The notes beneath the pieces were generated by a model. It had not been told where the DNA came from. It searched no databases and was given only the letters and a program-made list of their open reading frames with translations. Both the position numbers and the translations under genes were made by a program. From Nitrococcus mobilis Nb-231 (GTDB lineage: Bacteria > Pseudomonadota > Gammaproteobacteria > Nitrococcales > Nitrococcaceae), in contig NZ_CH672427.1 in the NCBI RefSeq assembly GCF_000153205.1, forward strand, positions 2,865,157 through 2,906,387: a DNA stretch of 41,231 nucleotides, given 5' to 3'. Within the stretch, counting starts at the first letter, position 1, and every line of letters begins with the position of its first letter. Below, in pieces: positions 18,735 through 27,786 of this stretch.

Positions 18735-18793
18735 ATTGAAATTATTGGTTCATGAAAATTTGTAGCCATGTAATGACATGCAATAATTTCAAT
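18735..18793. repeat. Long hairpin upstream of the TonB receptor gene
   Basis: ATTGAAATTATTG (18735-18747) and its perfect complement CAATAATTTCAAT (18781-18793) form a 13-bp stem. An outer pair CTGAAGTT (18706-18713) / AACTTCAG (18814-18821) frames it, giving a 116-bp symmetric structure. It may be a MITE-like scrap or a second recombination site. A GC-rich palindrome TTGGCGC-CC-GCGCCAA follows at about 18827-18842. Confidence 0.5.
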
Positions 18794-18862
18794 AGATTAG
18801 CGTCGCTTCACGTAACTTCAGTTTAGTTGGCGCCCGCGCCAATTCCGGCCTCTTTTCGCCCC

Positions 18863-18879
18863 TGCGACAATTTGTCGCA
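18863..18879. promoter_or_regulatory. 17-bp palindrome TGCGACAATTTGTCGCA (copy 1)
   Basis: Two perfect 8-bp arms around a single T, 155 bp upstream of the TonB receptor ATG. The same 17 bp, plus the next two bases, recur at 40818 upstream of the PCuAC copper chaperone gene. The repeat in front of two envelope metal genes marks it as a likely operator. Confidence 0.6.
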
Positions 18880-19034
18880 TTCCCAGTGCCCTGCTGTACT
18901 TGTAAATTTACGCGTTCGATTAGTTCCCGACTCTGCAACCGGATGACATGCACTCAAGGGCACGACACGCGTCCTTTGCCCGTGATTTTGTCTCGAGAAG
19001 AGAGAGACAGCGGAAATCAGAGGCCATAGATGAG

Positions 19035-21116
19035 ATGACACACCGAAAATCCATCCTTTCCGCTATCTTCCTGCTCCTAGCGCTTCCGGCAGCAGCCGCT
19101 CAACCGGTAAAGCTTCCCGCCGTCGTCGTTAAAGGCTCCGCCGAGACCGATCGGAATTTCAGCCCGTCGCTGACATCGCCGGACATCGAAGTCGCACGGG
19201 AGCGTATCGAGCGCACGCCGGGCGGCGTGGATGTGATTGATGCGGAGGAATACAAGGCAGGTCGTGTGTCCACTCTTCAGGATGCGCTCAAGTTTTCGCC
19301 CGGCGTTTATGTGCAGCCGCGATTTGGCTCCGAGGAGTCCAGGCTTTCGATTCGCGGCTCCGGCCTACAGCGCACATTCCATCTGCGTGGCATTATGCTG
19401 TTGCAGGATGGCGTGCCCATCAATAAGGCTGACGGTGGCGGCGATTTCCAGGGGCTGGAACCACTGGCCACGCGTTACATCGAGGTTCAACGCGGCGCGA
19501 ACGCACTGCAATACGGCTCGACCACGCTGGGCGGTGCGATCAATTTCGTCACGCCTACAGGCTACGATGCCGCGCCCTTTCAGTTGCGCGTCGAAGGCGG
19601 CAGCTTCAATTACTTGCGCGGGCAGGCCAGCGTCGCAGGCGTCAAGGGCGATGCCGATTATTATCTATCGCTCAGCCATTTCTCGCAGGAGGGCTTTCGC
19701 GACCACGCCGATCAGAACACCCAGCGTTTGTTCAGCGATGTGGGTTATCGCTTCAGCGATAATCTCGAATCGCGCCTGTATTTCTCCGGCATAATCACCG
19801 ACTCGGAACTGCCGGGCACTTTGACCAAGGCGCAACTCAAGGACGATCCCCGACAGGCGAACGCATTCAGCGTGATGGGCGATCAGAAGCGCGACTTCAA
19901 CCGTGCGCGTGTCGCCACCAAGACTACTTACCGTTTCGGCGACTCGCGCATCGAAGGCAGCCTGTTCTACACCTACGAGCATCTTAACCACCCAATTTTC
20001 CAGGTGCTGGACATCGAGTACAACGATTACGGCGCCTATCTGCGCTATATCTCGGAGGCTGAGCTGTTCGGCCGCCAGAATATTTTCACGCTGGGATTCT
20101 CACCCCAGCGCGGAACCGCGCGCGACGACCGCTTCGTCAATGTTGGCGGTCAGGAGGGTGTGCGCACCAACAAGCTCTTCCAGGTCGCCGAGAATTACAC
20201 ACTGTTCGCCGAAAACCAGCATTACGTGATCCCCAAGCTTGCCATCGTCGTCGGCGCACAATACACGCTTGCCCGGCGTAAGCTCGACGACCGCTTCTTC
20301 GACGATGGCGTGGATAACAGCTTTGATCGTAATTATTGGAACTTCAGCCCCAAACTGGGCGCGCGCTATGAGTTCACCCCGCACAATCAGATCTACGGCA
20401 ACATCAGCAAGAGCTTCGAGCCACCGAGTTTTGCCGAGCTGGCGGGCGGCCCCAACGTCACACAGAACAGCGCGCAGAAAGCCTGGACCTTCGAGATCGG
20501 CACGCGCGGCGACACAGAATGCCGTTCCTGTCTGCCGGGTATGACGCACCTTGGTTGGGATTTGACCTACTATTACGCTGACGTAAAAGATGAATTACTC
20601 AGCCTGGTCGATCCCGCGACCGGCCTTCCGCTGGGCACCGTCAACGCGAACGACACCATCCACCAAGGTGTGGAGGTGGGTTTATCCCTGGAGTTCCTGA
20701 ACCATCTGGCTTTGCGCAGCGCTTATCTTTGGAACGACTTCCGCTTCGATGACGACCCGGTCTTCGGCGACAACAAACTCGCCGGTATTCCCGAGCATCT
20801 TTTGAACACCGAGTTTCTCTATCAGCACGCTAGCGGATTCTATGCCGGCCCGAACTTTACCTGGTCGCCCTCCGACTTCGCTGTGGACCACGCCAACACC
20901 TTGTTCAACGACAACTACGCCGTGCTGGGCTTCAAGTTGGGTTACAAGCCCAGCACACTCCAGGGGTTCAGCGGCTTTATCGATATTCGAAACATCCTCA
21001 ATAAGAAATATGCGGCCGATACTGGCGTGCTTGCCAACGCCAACGGAATGGACGCTGCCGCCTTCCTGCCGGGCGACGGTGTGTCGGCCTACGCAGGCAT
21101 CGAGTGGCGCCTTTGA
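19035..21116 (+). CDS. TonB-dependent outer-membrane receptor
   Basis: 693 residues from ATG 19035; ATGs upstream (18948) are open but the signal peptide THRKSILSAIFLLLALPAAAA starts here. The plug domain (about 40-175) includes LQDALKFSPGVYVQPRFG and a FecA-like ADGGGDFQGLEPLATRYIEV block ending in QYGSTTLGGAINFVTPTG. The rest is a 22-strand barrel ending in a terminal aromatic residue motif (YAGIEWRL). It lacks the Met/His-rich motif of OprC-type copper receptors. Substrate is unknown; the palindrome shared with PCuAC hints at a metal complex. No Fur box is visible. Confidence 0.88.
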   Translation: MTHRKSILSAIFLLLALPAAAAQPVKLPAVVVKGSAETDRNFSPSLTSPDIEVARERIERTPGGVDVIDAEEYKAGRVSTLQDALKFSPGVYVQPRFGSEESRLSIRGSGLQRTFHLRGIMLLQDGVPINKADGGGDFQGLEPLATRYIEVQRGANALQYGSTTLGGAINFVTPTGYDAAPFQLRVEGGSFNYLRGQASVAGVKGDADYYLSLSHFSQEGFRDHADQNTQRLFSDVGYRFSDNLESRLYFSGIITDSELPGTLTKAQLKDDPRQANAFSVMGDQKRDFNRARVATKTTYRFGDSRIEGSLFYTYEHLNHPIFQVLDIEYNDYGAYLRYISEAELFGRQNIFTLGFSPQRGTARDDRFVNVGGQEGVRTNKLFQVAENYTLFAENQHYVIPKLAIVVGAQYTLARRKLDDRFFDDGVDNSFDRNYWNFSPKLGARYEFTPHNQIYGNISKSFEPPSFAELAGGPNVTQNSAQKAWTFEIGTRGDTECRSCLPGMTHLGWDLTYYYADVKDELLSLVDPATGLPLGTVNANDTIHQGVEVGLSLEFLNHLALRSAYLWNDFRFDDDPVFGDNKLAGIPEHLLNTEFLYQHASGFYAGPNFTWSPSDFAVDHANTLFNDNYAVLGFKLGYKPSTLQGFSGFIDIRNILNKKYAADTGVLANANGMDAAAFLPGDGVSAYAGIEWRL

Positions 21117-21350
21117 GGAAAAAGAGGACCCGAGAAGCTGGGGACTACCTTCGGATTTTAGCGGTTGCCGACTGGGGGTAATCCGACGGACTGCATGCGA
21201 TGGTGACGCATCAGGAAGATTGCCCGTGCACAAAACCAGCGCAGTTTGGCACTCAGTCACTCGACACTTGTCCACGGCGCGATTTGCTGCACGCACCTTG
21301 CCCGGTTTCGCGAGACGAGCCATCGCACTCTACGCGGTAACGGCACTGGG

Positions 21351-22175
21351 CTAAATGAAGGTTCTCACGATATCGGTGAACTCTGGAGTACGCAAATAGC
21401 CATATGATTTGTGGTGAATACCACCCCAGTCGTTCATAACCAAATCGTCTTTAACGCGGACGTCCGCCGCGTTGGGTTCATAGTCGTCGCGGAGGTAGAC
21501 GTCAAAGGCAACAGGATCTCTGCGGTCAGCTAGGTTGGTCCAACTCTGCACGATGCTCGGGGCTCTCACCAGCGAGCTTTCTTTTATGATCTGATATTTA
21601 ACGTGCGGAAGCCCCAGTGGTGAGCCTATAGTTACGAAGTGCGTAATCGCGAGCTTCGGTTCCTCGCGCCCGAGTTCCCGTAGTGTGTCGTAAGCTATTA
21701 TGGATCCCATCGAATGGCTAACCAGCATGATTCGCTTGTCGCTGTTTTTGCGTATTGCCTTTTTTAGGCGATCTCGCAGCTCCGTTCGTTTTGCTTTGTC
21801 AGTGTAATACTTGTGCAGGTCTTGGAGCTTTTTTTCTAAAACGTGGTCTGCAGCAGCGTCCAGCCCGACTAACTTCTTCGCCGCATCGAGAATGTCTCCC
21901 CCAAAATCCAACGCCTGCGCCCATAGATAATCCTGCCAGCTGTCCTTGTAGCGCTTTAGCGCACCGGGCTTTGCTGCTTTATAGAGGTCTGGGTTCGGGT
22001 CCGGATTATCGTACATCACATCGGCCCAATATACAGACTGGAAGTTAATCTCTTTCCGAGTAATTTTTTGATTCTTAGCCAGTCCTTCGAGGATGGCATT
22101 ATTCCAACCTTCAGCCAACACTTCAGCCGGTGGTTTATTCGATAAACCATGTACACCGATAATGACATTACTCAT
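21351..22175 (-). CDS. Alpha/beta-hydrolase (lipase/esterase-like), unknown substrate
   Basis: 274 residues. The oxyanion-hole strand is IIGVHGLSN (5-13), the nucleophile elbow is SHSMG (Ser155), the probable acid is Asp220 in ADRRDPVAFD, and the probable base is His254 or His255 in GGIHHKSYGY. The arrangement is like PGAP1/DUF676-type lipases. There is no signal peptide, so it is cytoplasmic unless exported by a specialised route. Good ribosome site (AAGGAG). It lies on the same strand as the amidase and the large membrane protein, but 640 bp and a MITE separate it from them. Confidence 0.75.
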   Translation of the reverse strand: MSNVIIGVHGLSNKPPAEVLAEGWNNAILEGLAKNQKITRKEINFQSVYWADVMYDNPDPNPDLYKAAKPGALKRYKDSWQDYLWAQALDFGGDILDAAKKLVGLDAAADHVLEKKLQDLHKYYTDKAKRTELRDRLKKAIRKNSDKRIMLVSHSMGSIIAYDTLRELGREEPKLAITHFVTIGSPLGLPHVKYQIIKESSLVRAPSIVQSWTNLADRRDPVAFDVYLRDDYEPNAADVRVKDDLVMNDWGGIHHKSYGYLRTPEFTDIVRTFI

Positions 22176-22543
22176 TATTTATCTCCTTATTAGGGTATAT
22201 TTTACAGTTTTTTAGAAATGCCATACATTCCCCACTGAAGCAAGGCTTGCCACCCTCCTCGAATACGCTTGCGGAAACTCAAAATTACCGTCGCTTAAAA
22301 TCCTTCGTCATCTGGGATCGGCTTACAGCTTCTATTCTTCTGACTACGTATTACCCCCCTTGCACGCTCAGCACGGTTGCAGCTTTGCCTCTCGCCCATG
22401 GCAACATCTTGTGGGCGTGACAACACTCACGACGAACTTATCCAGCTTATGCTGACAAATTCCCTCTTGTGTTACTTGTATAGTAGAGAAGGTAGCAAAT
22501 AATTTTTCTTTTTCACTACCGTTCATCGGTCAGGCTCGTTTAA
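22176..22543. other. Non-coding region upstream of the hydrolase
   Basis: No gene is seen. It must contain the hydrolase promoter on the minus strand. AT-rich sequence around 22480-22520 precedes the MITE. Confidence 0.4.
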
Positions 22544-22703
22544 CCCGGAAAATTCATGAATCACACACGCCCTCGCTTGCCCCTTGAATCCACAAGAGCT
22601 TTTGCTCAGTCGGCCGTAATCACCGATACGCCACTCCTTCACAAAAACTCCTGTGAATCTAATTTGCTGCGCCAGCATCGCGCGGATTCATGAAATTTCC
22701 GGG
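22544..22703 (+). mobile_element. 160-bp MITE, copy 1
   Basis: Terminal inverted repeats of about 19 bp start CCCGGAAAATTCATGAATC (left) and CCCGGAAATTTCATGAATC (right, other strand), with one mismatch. The element is flanked by TTAA (22540-22543 and 22704-22707), a 4-bp target duplication. A second copy lies inverted at 27137-27295 with its own CTAG duplication. There is no transposase inside. The parental IS family is not certain; 4-bp palindromic targets and CCCGG ends could be IS1380-like. Confidence 0.75.
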
Positions 22704-22816
22704 TTAAGTTAGATAATCCCCGTGTGGGGCGTATTTTTGGATGCGTCCAAGCAGCTCTAGATCGGTCTTGGGTTCCATGGCTGCCATTGCCTTCTGGGAT
22801 TATTCAAATCTTACAA

Positions 22817-23527
22817 CTACGCTGCACTCACCGCGCGCAGGGCGGTCCATGTCCGAGGCCCGACGATGCCGTCTGCTTTGAGATCTTGCGAGCGCTGAAA
22901 AGCTTGGACCGCCGCCAGGGTGTTCTGGCCGAAGATGCCGTCCTCCTCCAAGATATGGCCGGCCCGGCTCAGCATGGCCTGGAGATGCAGAACAGGTTGG
23001 CCGCGCGCCATCAGCCTCAGCAGGGGCTCGGTCGGACGGGGGACAGTAGGTATTGCATCCGCCGTGTCCGAGGTTAATGGGCTCACAGTCGGGGCGAGGC
23101 TGGAGCTGCCATGCGCATCAAGCCCCAGCACTTCACGATACGGAAAGACCGGGCAATCCTTCGTCGAGACTTCGCGATGCCCGTGGAACGTGACCATGCC
23201 ACCGTAGGCCGTGTCGATCTCGCCGCAGAGCCTGATCAGGCTCTCATATTGCGCCTTTGTGAAGCGTTCGGCGGTCAGTCCGTGTAGGCAAATGGCGATG
23301 GTTCCAGCGTTGTTGCCGGCCTGCGCGGCGGGGATGCGCTCGAGCGGCCGACCTTCTTGCACCGTGCCGTCCTTCTTGATGAAAAAGTGATACCCGACAT
23401 CCGACCAGTTGCGGCTGTTGACGTGCCAATCGCGCATGACGCTGATATCGTCGTGCTCCGGCCGGTCGCTGGCGCTGCAATGGATGAAGATGCGATCGAC
23501 CTCGCGGCCAGGTGCCTTGAATGTCAT
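22817..23527 (-). CDS. N-acetylmuramoyl-L-alanine amidase (T7-lysozyme type) with peptidoglycan-binding domain
   Basis: 236 residues. The Amidase_2/PGRP domain (1-140) keeps every T7-lysozyme active-site position: zinc ligands His16, His117 and Cys125, with Tyr46 and Lys123 for catalysis. The C-terminal PG_binding_1 domain (about 172-232) has DGIFGQNTLAAVQAFQ and DGIVGPRTW. A Pro/Thr-rich linker joins them. There is no signal peptide, as in phage endolysins. No other phage gene is nearby; instead it follows the 1049-residue membrane protein gene by 117 bp on the same strand. Confidence 0.88.
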   Translation of the reverse strand: MTFKAPGREVDRIFIHCSASDRPEHDDISVMRDWHVNSRNWSDVGYHFFIKKDGTVQEGRPLERIPAAQAGNNAGTIAICLHGLTAERFTKAQYESLIRLCGEIDTAYGGMVTFHGHREVSTKDCPVFPYREVLGLDAHGSSSLAPTVSPLTSDTADAIPTVPRPTEPLLRLMARGQPVLHLQAMLSRAGHILEEDGIFGQNTLAAVQAFQRSQDLKADGIVGPRTWTALRAVSAA

Positions 23528-23545
23528 GGTGATCTCCTCTCCAAG

Positions 23546-23568
23546 AGGCCGCCGCAGCGGCGAGGCCT
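23546..23568 (-). other. Hairpin in the amidase leader
   Basis: AGGCC-GCCGC-A-GCGGC-GA-GGCCT forms a 10-bp stem with a 2-nt bulge. It lies about 20 nt upstream of the amidase start and could limit ribosome access or readthrough from the large upstream gene. Confidence 0.35.
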
Positions 23569-23644
23569 CCTCTCCTTGGGTTGTTCTTCGTTCGCAAACA
23601 AAAAACGCCCGCCCGCGAGAGCAGTCCGCCGGAACATAACAGAG

Positions 23645-26600
23645 CTACCCAAGCACCGCCACCAGGTACTGGATCAATACGACGCCGCCGACCCCTCCGA
23701 AAGGCAGCAAGACCGCCTTGACGACCGGCTGCTGGATGAACGGGACGAACGCGCCTTTGCGGAGATGGCGGATTTCCTCAACGAGCAGATGAAGTTGCTC
23801 GGCGTGCTGCCCCGGCACAGATGGATCTCCTTTGACCCGAACACACTCATCCGTTAGCCGCTCTATGGCCCATGAGCGGGCTTTCTCGGCCGCTCGCTCC
23901 AGAGCAATGCCGCAGGTGGCGGCGAAGACGAACAAAAGCGTGAGCACCAGGACAAGGCCGATCGGCATGTTCCAGTTATCGAAATAGGGAAGCCGCGAGA
24001 GGATCATGATCGACAAGACGATGAACGGAAAGACGATCAATTGACCAATCACTCCGGTTCGCTCCGCTATCAATTTGATCTTGAGCGAGGGCCCCAAATA
24101 CGTTTCCTCCACTCGATGCGGTTGCGAGGGGCGCTCTATGATTTCCCGTTGCCACGGCTGATTCTCATCGGCGAGTTGTCTTATGAAGCGCACCGCGAGG
24201 CGGGTGGCATCCACTACAAAGAACACCAGCGCGACCATCATGCCCACGCTGATAATAAGCATCCCTTGATCGACCAGGTCGCTGATCTCACCGCGATAAG
24301 GTCGGCCCGGCGGCCCGAAGGTGCGGATTAACAAACTCCCAAGAAGCATAAACAAAACCCCGTAGAGAAGCGTCCTTTTGATACGGTTCCGGCACGAGCC
24401 CAGCGCCAAGTATTCTTGCCACAGGAGATCGACGCTGCGTTGGGCACCACTATTGCGCCCCCACCGGTGCAATGCCAGCGTCGACACCATCCCCAGCTCC
24501 CTGACGAGGTTTTTGGCTGGGCGGCGAGACAAAGAAAATTGCCGAGCTACGCGATCGTTGTCGATGTCGATGTCGTGCTTCGCCTTCCAGAAGAACACTA
24601 ATGAGAGCACGCTAGCCAAGCCCCTGAGTAACTCAGTGGGCCAGATGCTGACGCCCTCGAGCCAGAGCAGCGGCTCTTCTGCATATCGATTCGAGTAAAG
24701 GGGGTAGCCGACCGCTAGGGCGAACAGGACGACCAGAAGCACAGGCGTTAGCACCAAGACGGGATGGGAGCGAATCTCGCGGACCAACGCGTGCATGGCC
24801 TGCGCCACGGATTCGCTCGCAAGGTACAGCAATCCCAACAGCAACACCGGCACCGCTAAGTACCAACCCACGGCCGGGAACGGTCGGCGGCGTGACGGAT
24901 GGATGCTGAAATTATTGTCATTCGGGACGGTCAAGTCGATTGGGCCGCTGCGCCCGATTTCAAAGATTCGCGGCGAGTGAGCGATCAATTCGACAATGGT
25001 CTTTGGGTCTGGCGGGCGATCAGTCGGTTGCGGATGCTGCTGCAGGCGCTCCTCCGGTCGCTGCGTGATATTTCGTGTTTGAATGGACGTGGGGGGATCC
25101 AAAGCCAGCTGGGAAGCGGCATAAAACAGCGAGGTTTGGTAGCCGTCCCGGAAAGGGGGGATATCGCCCTGGAGCGCTGGGCTTAGCTTCAATCCAAAAC
25201 CGGACGCTACGATGAGGTTTCTCGTCCATTCGTACTCGGCCGGATGGGCCAAGCGCGCGTCCAAATCCGTAGTGAAAAAAATGGCTCTGGGGAAGCGTTT
25301 TTTTAGGGCCTGCAAGAGCAATAGCTTGTCATAGACGTCGCTGCCGAGTACGCCGATCGCTTGGAGCGTTTGTTCCTTTGCCGCCAATTCCGCCTGCAGC
25401 GCGTAGAGGCTTTGGGAGAGCCGGTGCAGGTAGTCGAACTGGCCACGGCCCTCCGGGCGTTCGATTCGTTCGGCGTTCTCGGTTTTCTCCGTAACGCGTC
25501 TGGCATTTTGGCCCGCTTTTTCCGGCATGCCCGGGAGCTGACCGTCTATACCGCGGAGATAGCTGAAGCGGTGGATCCAGTTAGGTGGCTCGGCAAGGCG
25601 GCAAGCCTCTTCGTTGTCGGCATTCCCCTTGCTTAAGCCACAGTGCCAGTCTCGCACGACGCCGGTGAACGCTTCCGGCAAGGAGCGGCCATAGAAGCTA
25701 TCCCATTCCGCAATGAGTGCAATATGATCCGTGTGAATTCCCTTATGCGGCGAAAACTGCAAGCCCTTCTTATTTTGTTCGCAGATTCTCGCCAGCTGAT
25801 TTCGGCAGCGATTCTCCCCGGAGTTGCAAACGGCATTGACTCCGCGGCGCCTTAGTTCACATATCAGCGCTTCAGCCAGATCCTTGTCGGTCGCGATGGT
25901 CCGCAGCAAATGCGTTCCTGTCACTTCATTTCGAGGCTTCGGCAGGAATTCATCCGCGACCGTTGCGGAAGGCGAATAGATTTCCACTTCATTCGAAAGC
26001 GCCGATCCTTTGCTTTGATTGAGTTCCTGTGCCATCGCCTGGAGGGTGGTCGATCCGGCCGGTCCCAGGATTTTGAATTGCAGATTGGTTCGCCCTTCCC
26101 GCACGAGTTCGAGCAGCTCACTGAGCTTAGTAAGGGGTTCGTCGTGAAAGGCATCGTCGTCTAGCCACAAGAGCAGCAAAGGCGGTTGGGACTCGGTGTT
26201 CTGCGACTGGATAGGGCTGAACCATTCATAAGGGATGCGGCGTGGCAGCGGTTGCTTGGCATTTTCTTTAGCGTTATTGATTGCCTCGTCTGGCTCGAAA
26301 TAGCCGATGTGCTCGGAATCGTCGGGGCCATACCCGGCCCGGCCCAAAGCGGATATGACGGCGTAGCGGCTGCGCAACCGCCATTCGCGATACTCGGCAT
26401 AGGGTCCACCAAATACCATGACGCCCATGACGATAAGCTTTTTTTCCTTGCCGCCGCTGCCCGCTTGGTCCAAATAGGTGTTGATTTGAGATCGCAGCGC
26501 CTCGAAGGTATGCCGCGGGCCCCGCTGTGCCTGCGCAAAGGACTCTAGGTATTGATCCGTTGCCTGCTCGGCATCGCGGCCTTTGTACAAGGCTACTGCC

Positions 26601-26794
26601 GCGAACGGGTCCTGCCACAGGCGGGCCGGCACGTCCTCGGCGCTGTGGACAACCAGCTCCGTTTTCTCCCGCGGGGCGGCGGGTCGAGAGCCCTTCAGTG
26701 GAGCATGCTGATAGAGCGCGGCGCTGAGCAGCGCCAACAAAACAACCACTCCAGAAAGTGGTAAGGCCGGACCCGGTCGCTCCGGTGTTTCCAT
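23645..26794 (-). CDS. Large multi-pass membrane protein of unknown function
   Basis: 1049 residues from ATG 26794 (GGGAGA ribosome site); a GTG at 26812 would add six residues. I do not recognise the family. One N-terminal helix (about 14-32) leads into a roughly 640-residue soluble, presumably periplasmic region. That region has two parts with alternating strand/helix character: one around PPLLLLWLDDDAFHDEPL, and one with IGVLGSDVYDKLLLLQALKK followed by AIFFTTDLDARL, recalling a periplasmic-binding-protein type I fold. Pro/Gln-rich sequence follows. The C-terminal 370 residues hold about eight hydrophobic helices with long charged loops. Candidate sensor or transporter-like protein; it precedes the amidase gene. 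Confidence 0.7.
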   Translation of the reverse strand: METPERPGPALPLSGVVVLLALLSAALYQHAPLKGSRPAAPREKTELVVHSAEDVPARLWQDPFAAVALYKGRDAEQATDQYLESFAQAQRGPRHTFEALRSQINTYLDQAGSGGKEKKLIVMGVMVFGGPYAEYREWRLRSRYAVISALGRAGYGPDDSEHIGYFEPDEAINNAKENAKQPLPRRIPYEWFSPIQSQNTESQPPLLLLWLDDDAFHDEPLTKLSELLELVREGRTNLQFKILGPAGSTTLQAMAQELNQSKGSALSNEVEIYSPSATVADEFLPKPRNEVTGTHLLRTIATDKDLAEALICELRRRGVNAVCNSGENRCRNQLARICEQNKKGLQFSPHKGIHTDHIALIAEWDSFYGRSLPEAFTGVVRDWHCGLSKGNADNEEACRLAEPPNWIHRFSYLRGIDGQLPGMPEKAGQNARRVTEKTENAERIERPEGRGQFDYLHRLSQSLYALQAELAAKEQTLQAIGVLGSDVYDKLLLLQALKKRFPRAIFFTTDLDARLAHPAEYEWTRNLIVASGFGLKLSPALQGDIPPFRDGYQTSLFYAASQLALDPPTSIQTRNITQRPEERLQQHPQPTDRPPDPKTIVELIAHSPRIFEIGRSGPIDLTVPNDNNFSIHPSRRRPFPAVGWYLAVPVLLLGLLYLASESVAQAMHALVREIRSHPVLVLTPVLLVVLFALAVGYPLYSNRYAEEPLLWLEGVSIWPTELLRGLASVLSLVFFWKAKHDIDIDNDRVARQFSLSRRPAKNLVRELGMVSTLALHRWGRNSGAQRSVDLLWQEYLALGSCRNRIKRTLLYGVLFMLLGSLLIRTFGPPGRPYRGEISDLVDQGMLIISVGMMVALVFFVVDATRLAVRFIRQLADENQPWQREIIERPSQPHRVEETYLGPSLKIKLIAERTGVIGQLIVFPFIVLSIMILSRLPYFDNWNMPIGLVLVLTLLFVFAATCGIALERAAEKARSWAIERLTDECVRVKGDPSVPGQHAEQLHLLVEEIRHLRKGAFVPFIQQPVVKAVLLPFGGVGGVVLIQYLVAVLG

Positions 26795-26845
26795 GCGGCG
26801 TCTCCCTGGCACCGCTCAAGGCTGCCTGTCCAAAGAATATAGTCT

Positions 26846-27136
26846 TCAGGGGGCGCCGTTGCGACCGGATGTGTTACTGAGGCAACTCCACTGCCGCGGC
26901 ATCAAGTTGAATGATGGGTCTGTGGAAATGAGACGCGATGAGATGAGCAAGATATGGCCTGGCGAAACCGGATAGCCATCACGAATGACGAGCATGCGCG
27001 CCGTTTCGCCGACTATCCGACTCGGCGCCAGGCTACAGAATGGACAGGGTGGCTCCATTTCCTTTATCAGGGATTCTATTGCTTTCGCGCGGCAATCTTC
27101 CTGTTTTTCGGGCGTCGGAGCGAAAAGGATCTCTAG
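26846..27136 (-). pseudogene. HIT-family hydrolase fragment
   Basis: CPFCSLAPSRIVGETARMLV followed by IRDGYPVSPGHILLI is the N-terminal half of a histidine-triad protein (family pattern CPFC...A..D..PVSPGHxLIIPKRH). The HxHxH catalytic triad is missing because the frame ends 30 codons later, and the PKRH position reads SSRL. Its upstream part runs into MITE copy 2. It is a decayed gene. Confidence 0.65.
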
Positions 27137-27295
27137 CCCGGGAGTTTCATAAATCCGCGCGATGATCGCGCAACAAATTGAATTAACAGGAGTTTTGTGA
27201 AGAAGCGGCGTATCGGTGACTACGCCCGACTGAGCAAAATCTTCTGTGAATTCAAGGGGCAAGCGAGGGCGTGTGCGATTTATGAAATTTCCGGG
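27137..27295 (-). mobile_element. 160-bp-class MITE, copy 2 (inverted)
   Basis: 159 bp, about 85% alike to copy 1 when reverse-complemented. For example, the interior CACACGCCCTCGCTTGCCCC is shared exactly. The ends read CCCGGGAGTTTCATAAATC and CCCGGAAATTTCATAAATC. The flanks are CTAG (27133-27136 and 27296-27299), a 4-bp target duplication. With TTAA at copy 1 this suggests a YTAR target. It has inserted at the 5' side of the HIT fragment, 84 bp from tRNA-Arg. Confidence 0.75.
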
Positions 27296-27383
27296 CTAGG
27301 TGTCAAGGAACCTGACATCTAGGCTGCTGAAGTAAGGACCAGCGCCTGGGTTGAGAGACAATACACTCGTTAAGTAATCAGTA

Positions 27384-27460
<77 letters not shown>

Positions 27461-27616
27461 CGCGCCACATTACGATACCGCTGAAGAGCGGCTGTGTCCA
27501 AGTGGAAATAATGCGCCCTGCGGCTGGCGAGTTGGCAACTACAGCTCATTTTATTATAGTAAACCGAATGTATATTTTTCTTGTTGCCGTATCGGCGTCG
27601 AAGTAGGAGGAATCTG

Positions 27617-27733
27617 ATGAGTCAAGAGCAAGAGCAAGACCGGCAGTTTATTCGCAACTTTATGGCGGTCCTCGTTGCCCTGACGGTGATGGGAATCGGT
27701 TGCGGTGTCCTAGCCAATATCGTGGCAGGGTAA
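27617..27733 (+). CDS. 38-residue membrane peptide, paralogue of the cytochrome c5 anchor
   Basis: ATG 27617 follows GGAGG. The peptide starts MSQEQEQDRQFIRNFMAVLV and ends VLANIVAG, and is clearly homologous to residues 1-34 of the cytochrome c5 at 28977. It consists of a charged cytoplasmic start and one transmembrane helix, then stops where the cytochrome linker would begin. Good ribosome site and clean frame allow a real small membrane protein; a truncated duplicate is equally possible. Confidence 0.5.
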   Translation: MSQEQEQDRQFIRNFMAVLVALTVMGIGCGVLANIVAG

Positions 27734-27786
27734 TGCTGTGGCCGGTGCTTAAGGATCATTTTGATTAATTGACCCGTTCGCCCAAC

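Noticed and set aside
22817-23527. Prophage signalled by an endolysin-like amidase
   Set aside because: No holin/spanin pair, tail, capsid, terminase or integrase gene is nearby. The holin-superfamily gene at 4028 belongs to the yqjD-yqjE-yqjK arrangement.
22540-27299. Composite transposon made of two inverted MITEs carrying the amidase and the large membrane protein
   Set aside because: Each MITE has its own distinct 4-bp duplication (TTAA, CTAG). A unit transposition would leave one duplication outside both and none inside, so independent insertions are the better reading.
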